Source: Isoetes taiwanensis
Taxonomy: Eukaryota; Streptophyta; Lycopodiopsida; Isoetales; Isoetaceae
NCBI GenBank assembly: GCA_021234155.1
Contig: JAJEKV010000004.1
Span: 30,859,134 to 30,923,133, forward strand
Reading direction: 5' to 3'
Length of the DNA stretch: 64,000 bases
The position numbers and the translations under genes were made by a program. The first letter of the stretch is position 1, and every line of letters begins with the position of its first letter. Shown here piece by piece: positions 41,640 through 53,735 of the stretch. A model generated the notes under the pieces. That model did not search any database. It saw only the letters and a list, made by a program, of their open reading frames with translations, and was not told where the DNA came from.

Positions 41640-44180
41640 GTGAAGAAACCAATGATATCTTGCAGCTCGTGCATAGTGATGTATCTTGGTCGGGGTCCCT
41701 TCTTTGAGTGGAATACGCTACTTTGTACATTCATTGATGATCATTCTAGGATGGCGGTAGGTGTACCCTTTGCATTACAAATCACGATGTACTCTCTAAG
41801 TTCAGGAGTTAGGATTATGGTTGAAAAACAAGCAGGGAAAGTTGATTAAGGCATTCAGGTCCGACAATGGTGGTGAGTACAAAAAACCATTCTTTTGATG
41901 CCTATCTTCGAGATTCGGCATTATTCGCGGTTGAGTGCTCCATATTTATTTAGCCACAAAGCGGTGTAAATTTGAAGCGCCAAGAATCTTACTCTTATGA
42001 ACTGGCAAAACATGCTTGCTTATAAACACTTACTGCTTGTCATTTTGGGGTAAACGATTAAAACAGCAACCCTATCTTTTGAATAGAGCTCCCACAAAAA
42101 TTGTGAAAGAACCCAAACACCTTTTCGAGGTGTTCTATGAGCCTAAAACACGATGTCGCATTTGAAAATCTTTGGCTGTATCCACCGCTTTTGTGCATCA
42201 TTCAAAATTGAAGAAACTTGATGATCAGACGGTAAAATGCATTTTTATTGGGTATCTTTGATGGATATAAAGCACAAATTCCTATAGCCCACTAAGAAGC
42301 TGTGATCGGTCGATGCCAAATTCTTGGAGGATGGCTACTATGACTTCGAGGCGATGTTGAGTGTAGCTGATATTCATTCTTTGCTTGATTTGGACACTCA
42401 ACGGGAATACAAGTATCTTTGCTCGATTTGCTGCTGTACCGACCAGCGTTTGTGATCATAGTGATGATGGCCAGAAAATGATCCTTATCTTAACACTTGC
42501 TTATGCGGTATTCTATGCGCCAATCAACTGCCGTAGTTTCTGATTTGCTTCAGCCCGTCTCTGCTGCAAATCATGATGATGGTGTGCCTCTTGGCGTCTG
42601 GCGGCTTAAAGGCCTTATACGATGCACAACCAAATTCGCAGCACACTTGTAGTATGCTTTGATGGCAAAAGATCTAGAAGAAGATCATCGCCTTCTAGTT
42701 TTGCTGAAGCTCTACAGAAATCCAGATTGAATTGGGCTGCTTGATGCAACATGAATATAACCTGCTCATTAAGAATGAGACTTGGGATCTCGTTCTCCCC
42801 TTCCTAAAAGGGAAAGAAGCGATTGGATCAAAATGGATCTTTAGAACCAATCTGATCTGAGATGGCTCTCTCCCGGTAAGCATAAGGCGGACTTGTTGCC
42901 AAAGGATTACATTTCGGCTGACATGGCATTGATTATGATGAAGTCTTTGCTCCGGTTACCAGAATGTCAACGTCTTGGCGCTATTTTTGCCTTAGCGGCT
43001 AGTAAAGGATGGCCCATTATATCAAATGGACTTCAAAGTGCCTTTTTGAATGGAGACTTTTGTCAGATGAAGTTTATATCACGGCTGACCGAAGGTTTGT
43101 CTCGGAAGGGCAAGAGGGCACTTGGTTTGTAAATTGAAGAAAGTCTCTACGACCAAACAAGCACCGGTCTTTGGTACCATAGATAGATTCTTATCTTAAA
43201 GCACATGGCTATTCTTTTTCCCTGTGGATCCCAATTTATACTTTAAAACTAAGGTACATCTCTACGCATTGTTGTGTTGTACGTTGATGATTTGCTGCTA
43301 CGGAGATGCCCATGATCTTATTGATCAATTAAGCGCCAGCTTATACATGGAATTTGCTATAGCGGTTAAATTACGTCCCATTACTTCTTAGGATTGAAAT
43401 TTGGCAAACTCACGATGGCATCACTTTGTCTCCAGGTAATCGTCAAGAATCTTTGTTCCGCGGCGATTACGGTTGACAGCCCATGAACTGGTTTGAAGTT
43501 ATCCAACTCGATGAGAGTCTCCTGGGGTAGATGCTACTTTGTATAGTTCACTTGTTGGTGGACTCATTTACCTTCGATCCGCAAACCGAGAGATCTCTTT
43601 TGCGGTGGGCATGTTGAGCGTTTATGGCCTGTCAAAGCGAGCCATTGGCAAAGCGGCGAAAAGAGTGCTTCGTATTTAAGGTACTCTTAATGAGGGCCTG
43701 CTATATCGCGTGATCCGTCGCTGCTTTGCATGGTTTTGTAGATCTTGATCATTACGGTTGTCTTGATCGCGGCCTTGACACCACGAGGTTATGTGTTTGG
43801 CCTTGGTAAGAACATCATTACTTGGCACCGACAGCGTGTCGACCCTCGATCTCTCTTTCCTTATACGGTGAATTATAAAGCCTTAGCGATTGCGGCTGCT
43901 GAAGCGTTTGGTTAGCCAAACACTGCGAATTAGGCTTTGACACCAGCACTGTTCCTCGCAGGCCGGCAAAGCTCTTTGCAACTTGCTAATAATCCATGTG
44001 TTTCATGCAGCGCGGCAAACACATTGAAACGCAGTATCATTTTGTGCGAGAGAAGGTCCTTGATGGTCAGCAGTCTTCATCACGTTCCAACCCGCAGATC
44101 AATTGGTGACCTCTTCACCAAGCCATTAGCGAGGTCTACATTTGGAAATTCAGGGCCTACCGACGGTGACCGGATGCTCT
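41640..44180 (+). pseudogene. Pol remnant of third Copia
   Basis: Integrase, RT and RNase H blocks of a Copia polyprotein can be followed by eye across all three frames, but no frame stays open for more than about 80 codons. The best single piece is 42893-43132 (RT, with SAFLNGD). Gag before 41640 is barely readable. Many departures from the expected codons involve inserted or substituted CGG/CCG/GCG triplets (for example near 43455, 43970 and 44010). Confidence 0.8.
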
Positions 44181-44273
44181 GACTTAGGGAGGATTACCGC
44201 GATGAGTGTAGCATTCTTCTTTTAATTCTCGTCTTCTTTTTGTTCTCAGGTTCATATATGTGCCAGGGGAGGA

Positions 44274-44549
44274 TAGCCGAAATAATTCTTAATGGTTAAG
44301 CACATATGTCTTTGACATAGCGTATGTATTTATATAGGATCATGGTCTATAGTTTAGCATATATTTATGTTCATGTATGCCTAGGTTAGGTGTCAGCGTG
44401 CTATGCTCTACCGTCACATATGTGACCAAATGTACATGTAGGAAAAGCAACAATCAATCCATCATATTCTTTTTTAGAGTTTCCTCAGTCTTTTTCTCTC
44501 TTGTTTTCTTAGCTGTTTGATTCTAGCCTAGATCACAAGTTTTTTGTCA
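44274..44549 (+). repeat. 3' LTR of third Copia (276 bp)
   Basis: Runs from TAGCCGAAATAATTC (TG changed to TA) to TTTTTTGTCA, followed by AAGAA. It is preceded by a GGGGAGGA polypurine tract. Confidence 0.85.
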
Positions 44550-44554
44550 AAGAA

Positions 44555-47500
44555 GAATGAGTACCAAGATCAATAATATCTTTCACGTCACAATAATTAA
44601 AATCATTTGAAAAGGATTGGAAGGCACTTCTAGATGATGATTCTGGTCATCATGTGGTATCGTTGAAAAGGAAATGTTCTCGACTTATAAGATGGGGGAG
44701 GAAACTTCTGTGTCATTTTATGCTCAAGTGCGATGCTAATCAGGCCAACTTGGAAGCATTTACCAGACTAGATATATCATTCTAGAAATGGGAATTATAT
44801 GGTGAAGGGCACCAGTGTATGTAAATTCATATGCTGTTACAGTGAATGATAGGAGGATACATCAACATGATCTTGTAATGAAGCTATGATCCTATGAAGC
44901 ATGTGTGCAAAGGGAAACCATAAAAGCTGGCGTGTCATTTTTCTTCCTAATGGCAAGAGTAGAGAGTGGCACTATTACATTGGTCATTTGTATTTAAATG
45001 ATTTGTGGTTTATTTTGAAGTCCTCTTGGAAGACAAGTCAAGATACTTGAGATGATGATGGTGGGGTATTATTGTTCCTATAAGTTTTACTGACCTCACA
45101 TTGCAATTACAGTCATATCCTAGCAGCTTATTACCCCAATAATCCTTGGCAGAGTGGGTTAGGTAATGGGATGGATCATTCTTTAAATTAGGCCGACATA
45201 TACATACTTAGCAGTTATATTGTGGGTGTTTCCAATTGGGAGATACCTTTCTTCATGCAATATAGAGAGCAAAGCAGGTAGCTATAACAATTCATGGGAG
45301 GGACAACATGGATAGGATGCACTCTAAGAGCCATGACAAATAAGTCCATGAGTGGCAATTTACATGAGCAATTGGAGTGCATAAAAGGTCTTAAATGGAA
45401 TAGGGTCACGGATGGGCTCTGTGAACACTTGGTACAAGTGCTAAGTGCACTAAAATTGTGGCATCAATTGAGATAGGTTTGGAAGCAGTCCCTAAAATAG
45501 TTTTATACGTGGAAGAAGTAAATTGTTTCATACTTATTTGGTCTACACAAGACCAAATGCCTTAGTTAGTTTCATATATCACAAGTCTAGAGACCTCATT
45601 GTCAAGATGTAGAAGTGAGGTCTGCGGCATCTAAAGGGAACAAATCCATTTTGGCCATAATGGGAAGCTTAAACTTTTTAGACAAAAATTAGGAGGTTGA
45701 TGATTTGTTCTTCTACAATGTTAAAACACACAAGGTTTGAAAAAGAGGTTATTTAAGCACATGGAAAGGTAATAATATTTTGAACTTTTAAATTTGGATA
45801 CAATGCCTTGTTTGTGGTAAAGGCTTGAATTCATATAGAACTCTAATTTTGGCACTTCAAGCTAAGTTTTTTGAGCATTTTATAAAAATACCTCTATATA
45901 TTTGCAAAATTATGAAAATGCCCTTTGTTTTTGGGGGTATTTATGATGGAAATGGTACGCCAACTTTGTTGTGATTTTGTCCTTCAAATAAATTGTAGGT
46001 AGGGATATTATATTCTCATCCAAGCAAAAATCACTGAGTTGGAATCGAAACTTAAGTTATGGTATTCTAGAAATCCTTACAACTTTAGTACATGCATTAA
46101 AAAACATAACTTGTGATTAAGGATCCGATTCAAAGTGACTTTGGCTTGGATAGGGGAAGATATCATTCTTACCTATAATTCATACGGAAAAATTCCTATT
46201 TGGATCATCACAAAGAATACATCAAAAGTAGTAGCGTTTCACAATTTTGCAAATATATAAAGGATTTTCACAGTGCCCCTCCTTTTTCCCTTCCTTTTAA
46301 CCTTCATGTTGGGCCACAAATCTTGGAAGTGGCAATTTGATGGATGTGGTTTTAGGGTTCAACTGGCGGGAGAGTGAACATACGCGACCATAGCAGCTCA
46401 CGGGTTTTGATTTGTGCATGTATTGGTATGGGATATTTCATATAACATAGTTTATAACCCTGTATTTGTTTATATCCAATGGTTACTTAAAAATAAAAAT
46501 AAAGGCTTACTTAGACATTAAGGCAGAACAATTTGCGATGAGCTGATTATTAATAACCCTTCTTCAATAAATTATGGCAAGTTTATAATAACCCTTCAAT
46601 AGAGTGCAAATTTTGCCCAACTCCCTACTTGTCCTCTAACTTTTTGGAAGGATTTTCATCCATTGACTGGTCTAGTTCATACAATCTTCGAATGCTTTCT
46701 CTGCTGCTTCTGCTGTTGTATTAATGAGGCAATGATTCCTTGCAAGCAAATTTATTGCTTTGACATCGACATTGTAAAATGGAAAAAAGTTTTTGAATCA
46801 TCAGCTGTCTCATGAACGATTGACGTCATGATGATGTTTTTTAAAGTAAGTTTTATGACAGAGAATACCCAAACCGACCAAGCTCACCATAAGGAAAAAG
46901 CCCCAACACTAATACTTCAAGATGACAGCAAATGATACACATTTCCATTCCAACTGGCGTACTTAAAAATCGTGACTTAACACCAAATGGCAACTTATCT
47001 CACTTTGACTTGTCGCTTACATACTCACCATAAATGGTTGACCATGTTTCAAGTAGAATCGTCTAGACTTATTCGCTAGAGATTAGATGAAAACTGATAG
47101 GTGAAACTGACAACTTATTCTTGAATTAAGTACTCCTCTTGCTCCGATAATGTCAATGTAAGGGAAGATAAAAACAATTGCCCGGCATTATAATTGGCTA
47201 GTCATAGTAGTCATAGCTGTGCTATGTGGGATAAAGTCTTAGGATCCCCAAATGCATGGGTATGCATTACAAACATCTCTTGAAGATCTTGCGGTGATAA
47301 AAAATCTAAATGCTAATGCATGAGTGTATTACAATAGGTTAATCAGGAGACTCGGCGTATGACCCTATTGGCAAAAGCTGTGGTCATTCACTAGAAAACA
47401 ATCAAGAACCACAATCTGCACGATAAAAGACGCACTTACTAGCATAGATGCATAGGCAACTGGCCAAGGATAATAATAATACTGAGGAGCAAGAACACTG

Positions 47501-47922
47501 ACAATTACGGTATTTATAAAGAGGGACCTTTAGATGGAAAAAACCAGAGCTCTTATTCCTTACAAAACCCTTCTGCCAGAGCAGAGGCTATTTTAAACCT
47601 TAATCCTTAAGCCTAAAGTGTGAACAATTTGAACTGCTTTTCTAAAAACATTATTTATTTCCAAGACTAGCAGGGTGTTGTATGAAAATAGCAGGTTACT
47701 TGTACCTATCAAAACTGGTCTGGGGTGTTACCTGTCAAAATAGCAGGTTACATGGTACCTATCAAGGTGAAACTTAAGTAACTTACATCATGCATGAACC
47801 TTGTACCTGCTTAGTAGGTTCAAAATCTTCCATAATGGTACCTATGATGGCAATGAAAGTAGTGTCTGATATACACAACCCTTTCCAAGAAACATGTCTC
47901 AAGAAAAAACCCTCAATTCTAC
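44555..47922. other. Gene-poor intergenic region
   Basis: No family motif or long frame is seen. It includes a small direct repeat near 47680-47770 (ATAGCAGGTTAC.TG.TACCTATCAA twice, with a related ACCTGTCAAAATAG between). Confidence 0.5.
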
Positions 47923-48650
47923 CTCATAACGGGACCAACGACATTAGTTGGCCTCTCTGTAACAACACCCGTTGGCAGATTATGTAGGCGAGGATATGGA
48001 ATTCTATAATGCCAGGCAATCTCACATCTCGTTTCCCCTTCAAATATCTAGAAGTTTGTATAGAACAAAAGTGGAAATCAATAACCAAGATAAAAATTTT
48101 AGACTCATTCAAAAATTGTGGTCTTCAGTATCAGATTTTTCAGAAAGTAAATTAACAGCTAACCTTTGTGCAATGCAATGCACATCAAAGACAATGAGAT
48201 CGTACCTTATATAAATGTTTATAATCAACATACCAAAAGGATTATCTAACCTTTTGATTAATTTTCATCAAGCTGAGATAGCCCTTTGTTTTACTGTGAA
48301 TGTTGATCTAACCTCATCCTGAATCAAAAAGAACACCAATAGCACCATAAATAATAGCAAATCTTGTTCCTTATAGTGCTTTTGAACTGAGGATATATTT
48401 AGTAAACAAGCTATTTGTAAGAAATGCGATTCTAAGCAGTTCATTCTCCACCGAAAGTAAAGCTTGCAGGCGATTCTAGTGAAAGAAAATTGAAATACTT
48501 AAAAGGCATAGACAGAGATAAAACTAACAGAATGTATTTCTTCTCAGGTGAAAGAACCCAGCCATGTCGAGCAGACATGAGTAAAGCCCTGTAGGCGCCA
48601 AACTCGCGTCCTTGTCTCTGCTGTCGCCATGGTTCTATAAAAGCGTCATC
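47923..48650 (-). other. Possible exons of an unrecognised minus-strand gene
   Basis: Three protein-like stretches on the minus strand, bounded by plausible splice sites: 48546-48650 (GREFGAYRALLMSARHGWVL, after a TAG acceptor), 48164-48205 (YDLIVFDVHCIAQ, before a GT) and 47923-48047 (IAWHYRIPYPRLHNLPTGVV, between AG and GT). The residue composition looks coding, but the phase of the second does not fit the third, no start or stop is found, and I recognise no family. They could be exons of a decayed gene or chance. Confidence 0.25.
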
Positions 48651-50156
48651 CTAGTGGAATTGAATTAACACGTATGTTATTTTTTCGAATGTTTTTGATT
48701 CATTTGCTCAGATGATTACATTATAGAATACTAAAAATATCATTTGTGCCATTTATACCCCCTTTTTTTTGCGCTAGTGATTTTGTAACATTTGACTAAT
48801 AACCTTTTTATGGTTTAAGCATATTTCTGCTAAGATTTGGCGCAAATTTCTGTTTCGTATTGTATTTGAAAACAGAATCGTGATGTAAGGTGTGGGTTAG
48901 GTTCTCTTGCGATTTTCAAAACATCATTTTTAAGGTTTTGAGCTGGGTCATTAATAACAATTGCAATGGCTGTGAAAACTGACCAAGCTAGAAAATTTTA
49001 TTCAAACTATTTACTTGCCTAGTTAATAATTCATGAATTACACAACATTTTACACCTCTACATATGATATCTAATCAACTTCAAAACCCTTGTCCCACAA
49101 CCCCAAAATACTGAAGAGCGTCTAACCCTTGATTAATGGAAACTTGAGATAGATAGATATTATTTCAACATCAAGGACATTTTGGATAATATAAATATAG
49201 TTCATGATTAATTAAGATGGCACAAGTTTTTGCTTAGATGATTAGTTCATCTATATTTTACCAAATTGCAATAATTGCTTTAATAAATGGTAAATTACAC
49301 TAACCACCATTTTACACCTTCACATCTGTTACCTCTTCCAACTTTGCATCATCCACGTGAGAGCCCTTGTCTAAGACCTCAAATTACGAGGAAGACTTCT
49401 AGGTGTTGTTCAACTTCATTTTAGTCTACATGTATGCAAAGCTTTATAGATTCTTGATGGCATTACCGACGCTCTTTCACAAGAGCTAAATAGCTTGAAT
49501 TGAAATTTTATTATCTAAGGATAAGAAATAGTTTGTGGGACCCGATGTAATAAAGCCTAATCAAAATAAGAAACCTGAATATACTTGGAATTTGTAGAGA
49601 AAGCCTAATCTCGTACGATCCATCTGAATGAAACTCCCTCTTCACACTCAGCATACCTAGCGCATTTTTCTATCTTTTTTTAAGTTGCTTGGAAATTTTC
49701 AAATCTCTTTGGAGCATATTACGTTTTATGACGTTAGATGTGCGTTTGGACGGCGGGATTGGAAAGTGGAGCTACGTTAGTTAGCATGGGTAAGTGGCTC
49801 CATTGTCATTCGTTTGCATGAGATGATGTTAGGGTGCCTATTAGGAAGACTTGGTTTTCTTAAGCGGGCGGTGTATGGCATTAGAAGGAGCTTGGTGTTA
49901 CATTGTATCAATGTTGCGACTTCTATTTAATATTCTCTTAGGCATAACTATAGGCAAATCGATGATACTTGATGCAAACTTCCCATAGTTGTTCCTATCG
50001 TTTTAGAGCTCAGGTACGATTAGTGTTGGATGGCGAAATTACAATCAAACCCATATCATAGGACAAGGGTATTTGAGGTGTTTTACAAAGGATCTGCTAG
50101 GTTTATTAATCGAAGATGAGATTCTCTCTATGGGCACAGTGATTGTTATACTATCA
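48651..50156. other. Gene-poor intergenic region
   Basis: AT-rich; short frames only, no motif recognised. Confidence 0.5.
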
Positions 50157-50565
50157 TTTTATTTTATTTTTTTGAAGGACGACAAGCTTTATTCACCAAC
50201 TAAAACCGTGAGCATCAAAAATGCAAAAGACAGGATTATAACCCCGCTGGACAAACCGATCCAACTGGAAAGCACAACCACCGCCTATGCAAAAAGAATG
50301 AATTTGAAGGTAAGTATGCTTATCAAGATTTCTTCTCTTGATCAAGAGAAGAACAATTATAAGCCATAACAATTTTATTTTGCTTCAATCGGCTAACAAC
50401 AATCTCATCCGGCAGTGATTCACTTTAAAGATAAACAGCCATTCTCTTCCAGATTGACCATAAAGCCACCACATGCAAGATGAAAAGCTTCAAGCTCGTA
50501 GTTTGGGTCAAGCATCGATAAATAGCAGCAAATTTGCCGGCTAGACGAGACGCGTACAAATAGGA

Positions 50566-50856
50566 TCAACAAATCAAGACCACGCCGCCAAGCCCCACAC
50601 AAGAAAAAACAATGCTCAATACTTCAACCTTTGCCGGGCATAAAATGACAGCTCGGGGAATCCGATTATCCATTTTATGGACTAACTTGTTGACTCGGAG
50701 GCATCTATGGATCATTTGCCACCTCACAAAACTACTACTTTGGGAGGAAGCGCCTATCCTATGTCTAACGACGATTAGATTCGAGATCGATGATGGACGA
50801 CGCATGACGAATCGATACCGGGCGATATCCCGGCGGCAACCCCATAATGGCATCAC
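50566..50856 (-). pseudogene. LINE ORF2 C-terminal region (minus-strand LINE)
   Basis: A 96-residue open piece with the W-x-I-x-x-x-LR-x-x-K segment followed by a decayed C-x2-C...H/V-x4-C knuckle, the usual end of plant LINE ORF2. One Cys of the first pair and the His are missing or shifted. Confidence 0.6.
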
Positions 50857-52113
50857 TCAACTGGTGGACCGTAACTCGGCAACAAATGTTAATATTCCGC
50901 ATTACTCATTCCATCTCAGACAACAAAGAACTTTGTTCTAAATGTTTCATGACATGAGATGACCGCATTCAACCAAGTCGCTAGTTAGTGCCGATACTAC
51001 CAAAGGCGACTCAATCGGGCCGTTGTGTCTTTGGATGAACAATCATTACTCCTAGAGGCACATTCTCCGGCAGTTGTCCTCGCAGCGAATCCACCAAGAT
51101 GGAGTGGACAAATCAAGACATGCCTCAGATTGATATGGAAAAGAGACCGACAGTTGTCCTAAGTAAAGAAGCAACCCCTTTAGAAAGGAGAAATATTTTC
51201 AGATACCGGGATGCATATGGATAAAGCAGCTCAAGGAAGGAGGGCTTAATGGTGGCCTTATAAAAATGGATACAATGCCGAATCGAACGCGACTAACAAC
51301 CTCGTGCCGTGGAGAATCATCCTTACCAATGAAAATCCTCCAAATGAACTTTTGATATCATCACCTTGCTTTGAGGTGAAAATCCAACATACCAAGACCA
51401 CCACCGCCTTTAGGTCTAATGCATTTCAAGCTACCTTTGACCACCGCCCTAACTCATTTCCACCCCAGATAAAAATTTCCGACGACACGCATTTAATCTT
51501 CTACACCGCTGAGCCAATAGAGCGTATCGCGTAGATTACGAGTATTACTAAGAACGATTTAGCCACAGCGATTGTAACACCGCATGGACAGCTTTAGTCA
51601 GATTCCACTAAAACAAGCTTTGCAACCCACCACGATTTCATCCCAAGCATCCGGGCGTAGACGGAATTAACCGGGATACCAAGCAACTTGTGGTATTGCC
51701 ATGCGAAGAATCATGGATAGTCCAAAACACAGGGAGGGATGGGATCATCTAACCACAAAGTCAGTAGTACATTTTGCCACCCTACAAGAACTCCGATGCT
51801 AAGGAGAATGCGGGTTCATTAATAGCTAGCATTAATAATAAGATTCTCAAATTTCTAATTAGGAACAAAAGGTGTCTACTCCAAGATATTGGTTACATAC
51901 ACTCTCTTGAGAAACCATCAGTCCATTGGGAGGCCTTTGAATAACGCCTCTAATTGGGTATTAATGAGAAAAGCTGGGATAATACTTCTCACTAATAATT
52001 GTGAAAAGCTAAGGTGCTAAGGGACAACCTGTCGAGAGAAAGCCGATTGTGTTGACGAGATACGCCACTAAGATGTCTTGACTTTTCTCGCCACCGTCTA
52101 GCAAAGATCCAGG

Positions 52114-52302
52114 CTAATGAGGAAAGCAATGTAATAGCCCAAATGGAAATAGTCTTGGGTTCTCAGTTTTTGGAATGAGAGAGATACAACTCAGATTCAA
52201 AATCTTATCAAGGCTCCCAAATCTCCAAACCTTAAAGGCATCAGAGGCGTCATCCTCCAACCGGCCCCAAAGACTTCGAAAGAATTCAACAGAGTTTATC
52301 AA
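52114..52302 (-). pseudogene. LINE RT fragment (minus-strand LINE)
   Basis: This 62-residue piece contains FFRSLWGRL and LNLSCISLIPKTENP, the segment before the first RT catalytic motif. It is directly comparable to LSCISLIPKCKHP in the LINE at 3019-8580. Confidence 0.7.
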
Positions 52303-53543
52303 GACTCCGGCATTTGTCCCTTTTCAAGAGAGCCGCACCGCTTAAGTCCTCCTTCAATGACATAGACTAAGAAGCAACCTCTCTTTAAACAATGCGACGA
52401 CCTTAGTCAACACGGCCATTGCATGTCCTTCAAAGGGCAATGGGTGTCGTAAAAGAATGAAGAAAAGTGATGATGAAGATACCTTAAGATTCACTAACGG
52501 AGATAAGAGCTTCATCCGGCAGCACCAAAGAATGTATGGAAGTGGCGAAGTTTCTTCATACCGCAAAAAGAACCTATCTATCTCCTCTTGAACCACCAGA
52601 ATCAAGCTTTCACTTTGGCTTCAGTAACTTTTACGCTTCCATAGCCTTGATCCGAGATAATAACTCCTTTTCTTGATCTACCTAGTATGGCCACGAAATG
52701 AGTACTTTAATTCCCCGGCATAATGCAAGCCAATAGTCCTCTAGCTTCAGCCAGCCCGACTCTCCCCATATTCTTTTGCAATGACTTTACCGGCAGCATA
52801 ACGCCGCGAATAACCCTGCATGCTCTACTTTAGGTGAGAAGGCCCGCAGACCAAGCCTTCCAACCACAGCCAAGCTTGAACTCATCATCCTCCAAGTACT
52901 CGGGTGAACAAGCTTAAAGTAGTCCCCGGTAGGTCATTACGACAATTAGCCACATCATTAGTTAGAAGTTGTGAATTATGATCGACACCTGCCATCTTAA
53001 GATTTGAGCAACTTAAAATTCACCAGTCGCAGCAGTCAAGACAAGTATTAAAGTATCCTCTATCATGCCTTGCATGCTCGGCCACCCTCGCCCAACCATT
53101 GCACTAATGTGAAAGGACCTGATCATCAATCTCTATAAGCCGACTATCATGTAAAAGGCAGCAGCCATTGTTCTCTACCAATCCTTGCACCACTTTAGAG
53201 TCACGACCATTCTATCTCTTTCCAACTCATCATATTGAAGTTGCCAACGAAAGCAACCATGCAACATTCTCGCCCAAGTCGAGAACTTTACTTCCTCGAG
53301 TTGCCCACAAAGCACACGCCGACGAGGTCTATTATGAGCATATACATTTATCAAAACCCATTCTGGCCCTTATCTTTCCATTTGATTATTATCCAATCAC
53401 CAACCTATTCTGTTGAGTAAAAGTGATCCACAGACGACTCTATGCAAAGAAGGTTAATACCCCAAAATTTTAGATGCATCAAGAAGACACCAAGACATTA
53501 TAGTCCCGGCCCAAATACATTAGCTACTTTCTATGTACATCAA

Positions 53544-53735
53544 TCACATGCACTTATGCTCTTGGAGGCAACAAAAGTCAGAAAACTTAGATGTGTAAAG
53601 AGACAACCTCGCTTCTTTACTTTGGGAAGAAGCCACTCCCTCAGCGACATTCAAAGACAACACGCTCATGTGGCCAAAAATATTATGTTCCACCTCCATA
53701 TCATAGAGCCAAAATTTCAACCATGTCCATCTCAC
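53544..53735 (-). pseudogene. LINE endonuclease N-terminus fragment (minus strand)
   Basis: Contains LSLNVAEG... then KEARLSLYTSKFSDFCCLQEHK, matching the start of AP-endonuclease domains of plant LINEs (SWNVRG, then LCLQEHK). It is upstream (higher coordinate) of the RT piece, as expected for a minus-strand element. Confidence 0.65.

Larger units (their letters stand above)
39439..44549 (+). mobile_element. Third Copia LTR retrotransposon, heavily decayed
   Basis: A 5.1-kb Ty1/Copia element with target duplication AAGAA at 39434-39438 and 44550-44554. LTRs at 39439 to about 39728 and 44274-44549 are clearly related but diverged and differ by several indels. A decayed primer-binding site lies just after the 5' LTR (GGTGGCTAGAACCAGCAG for the expected TGGTATCAGAACC). 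Recognisable coding blocks: integrase (FIDDHSRM at about 41727, RSDNGGEYK at about 41855), RT (ALAASKGWPI..NGLQSAFLNGDF at 42893-43132, VVLYVDDLLL at about 43275) and RNase H (QSSLQLANNP, HHVPT...GDLFTKPLARSTFG to about 44150). Small indels break the frame every 50-150 bp. Confidence 0.88.
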
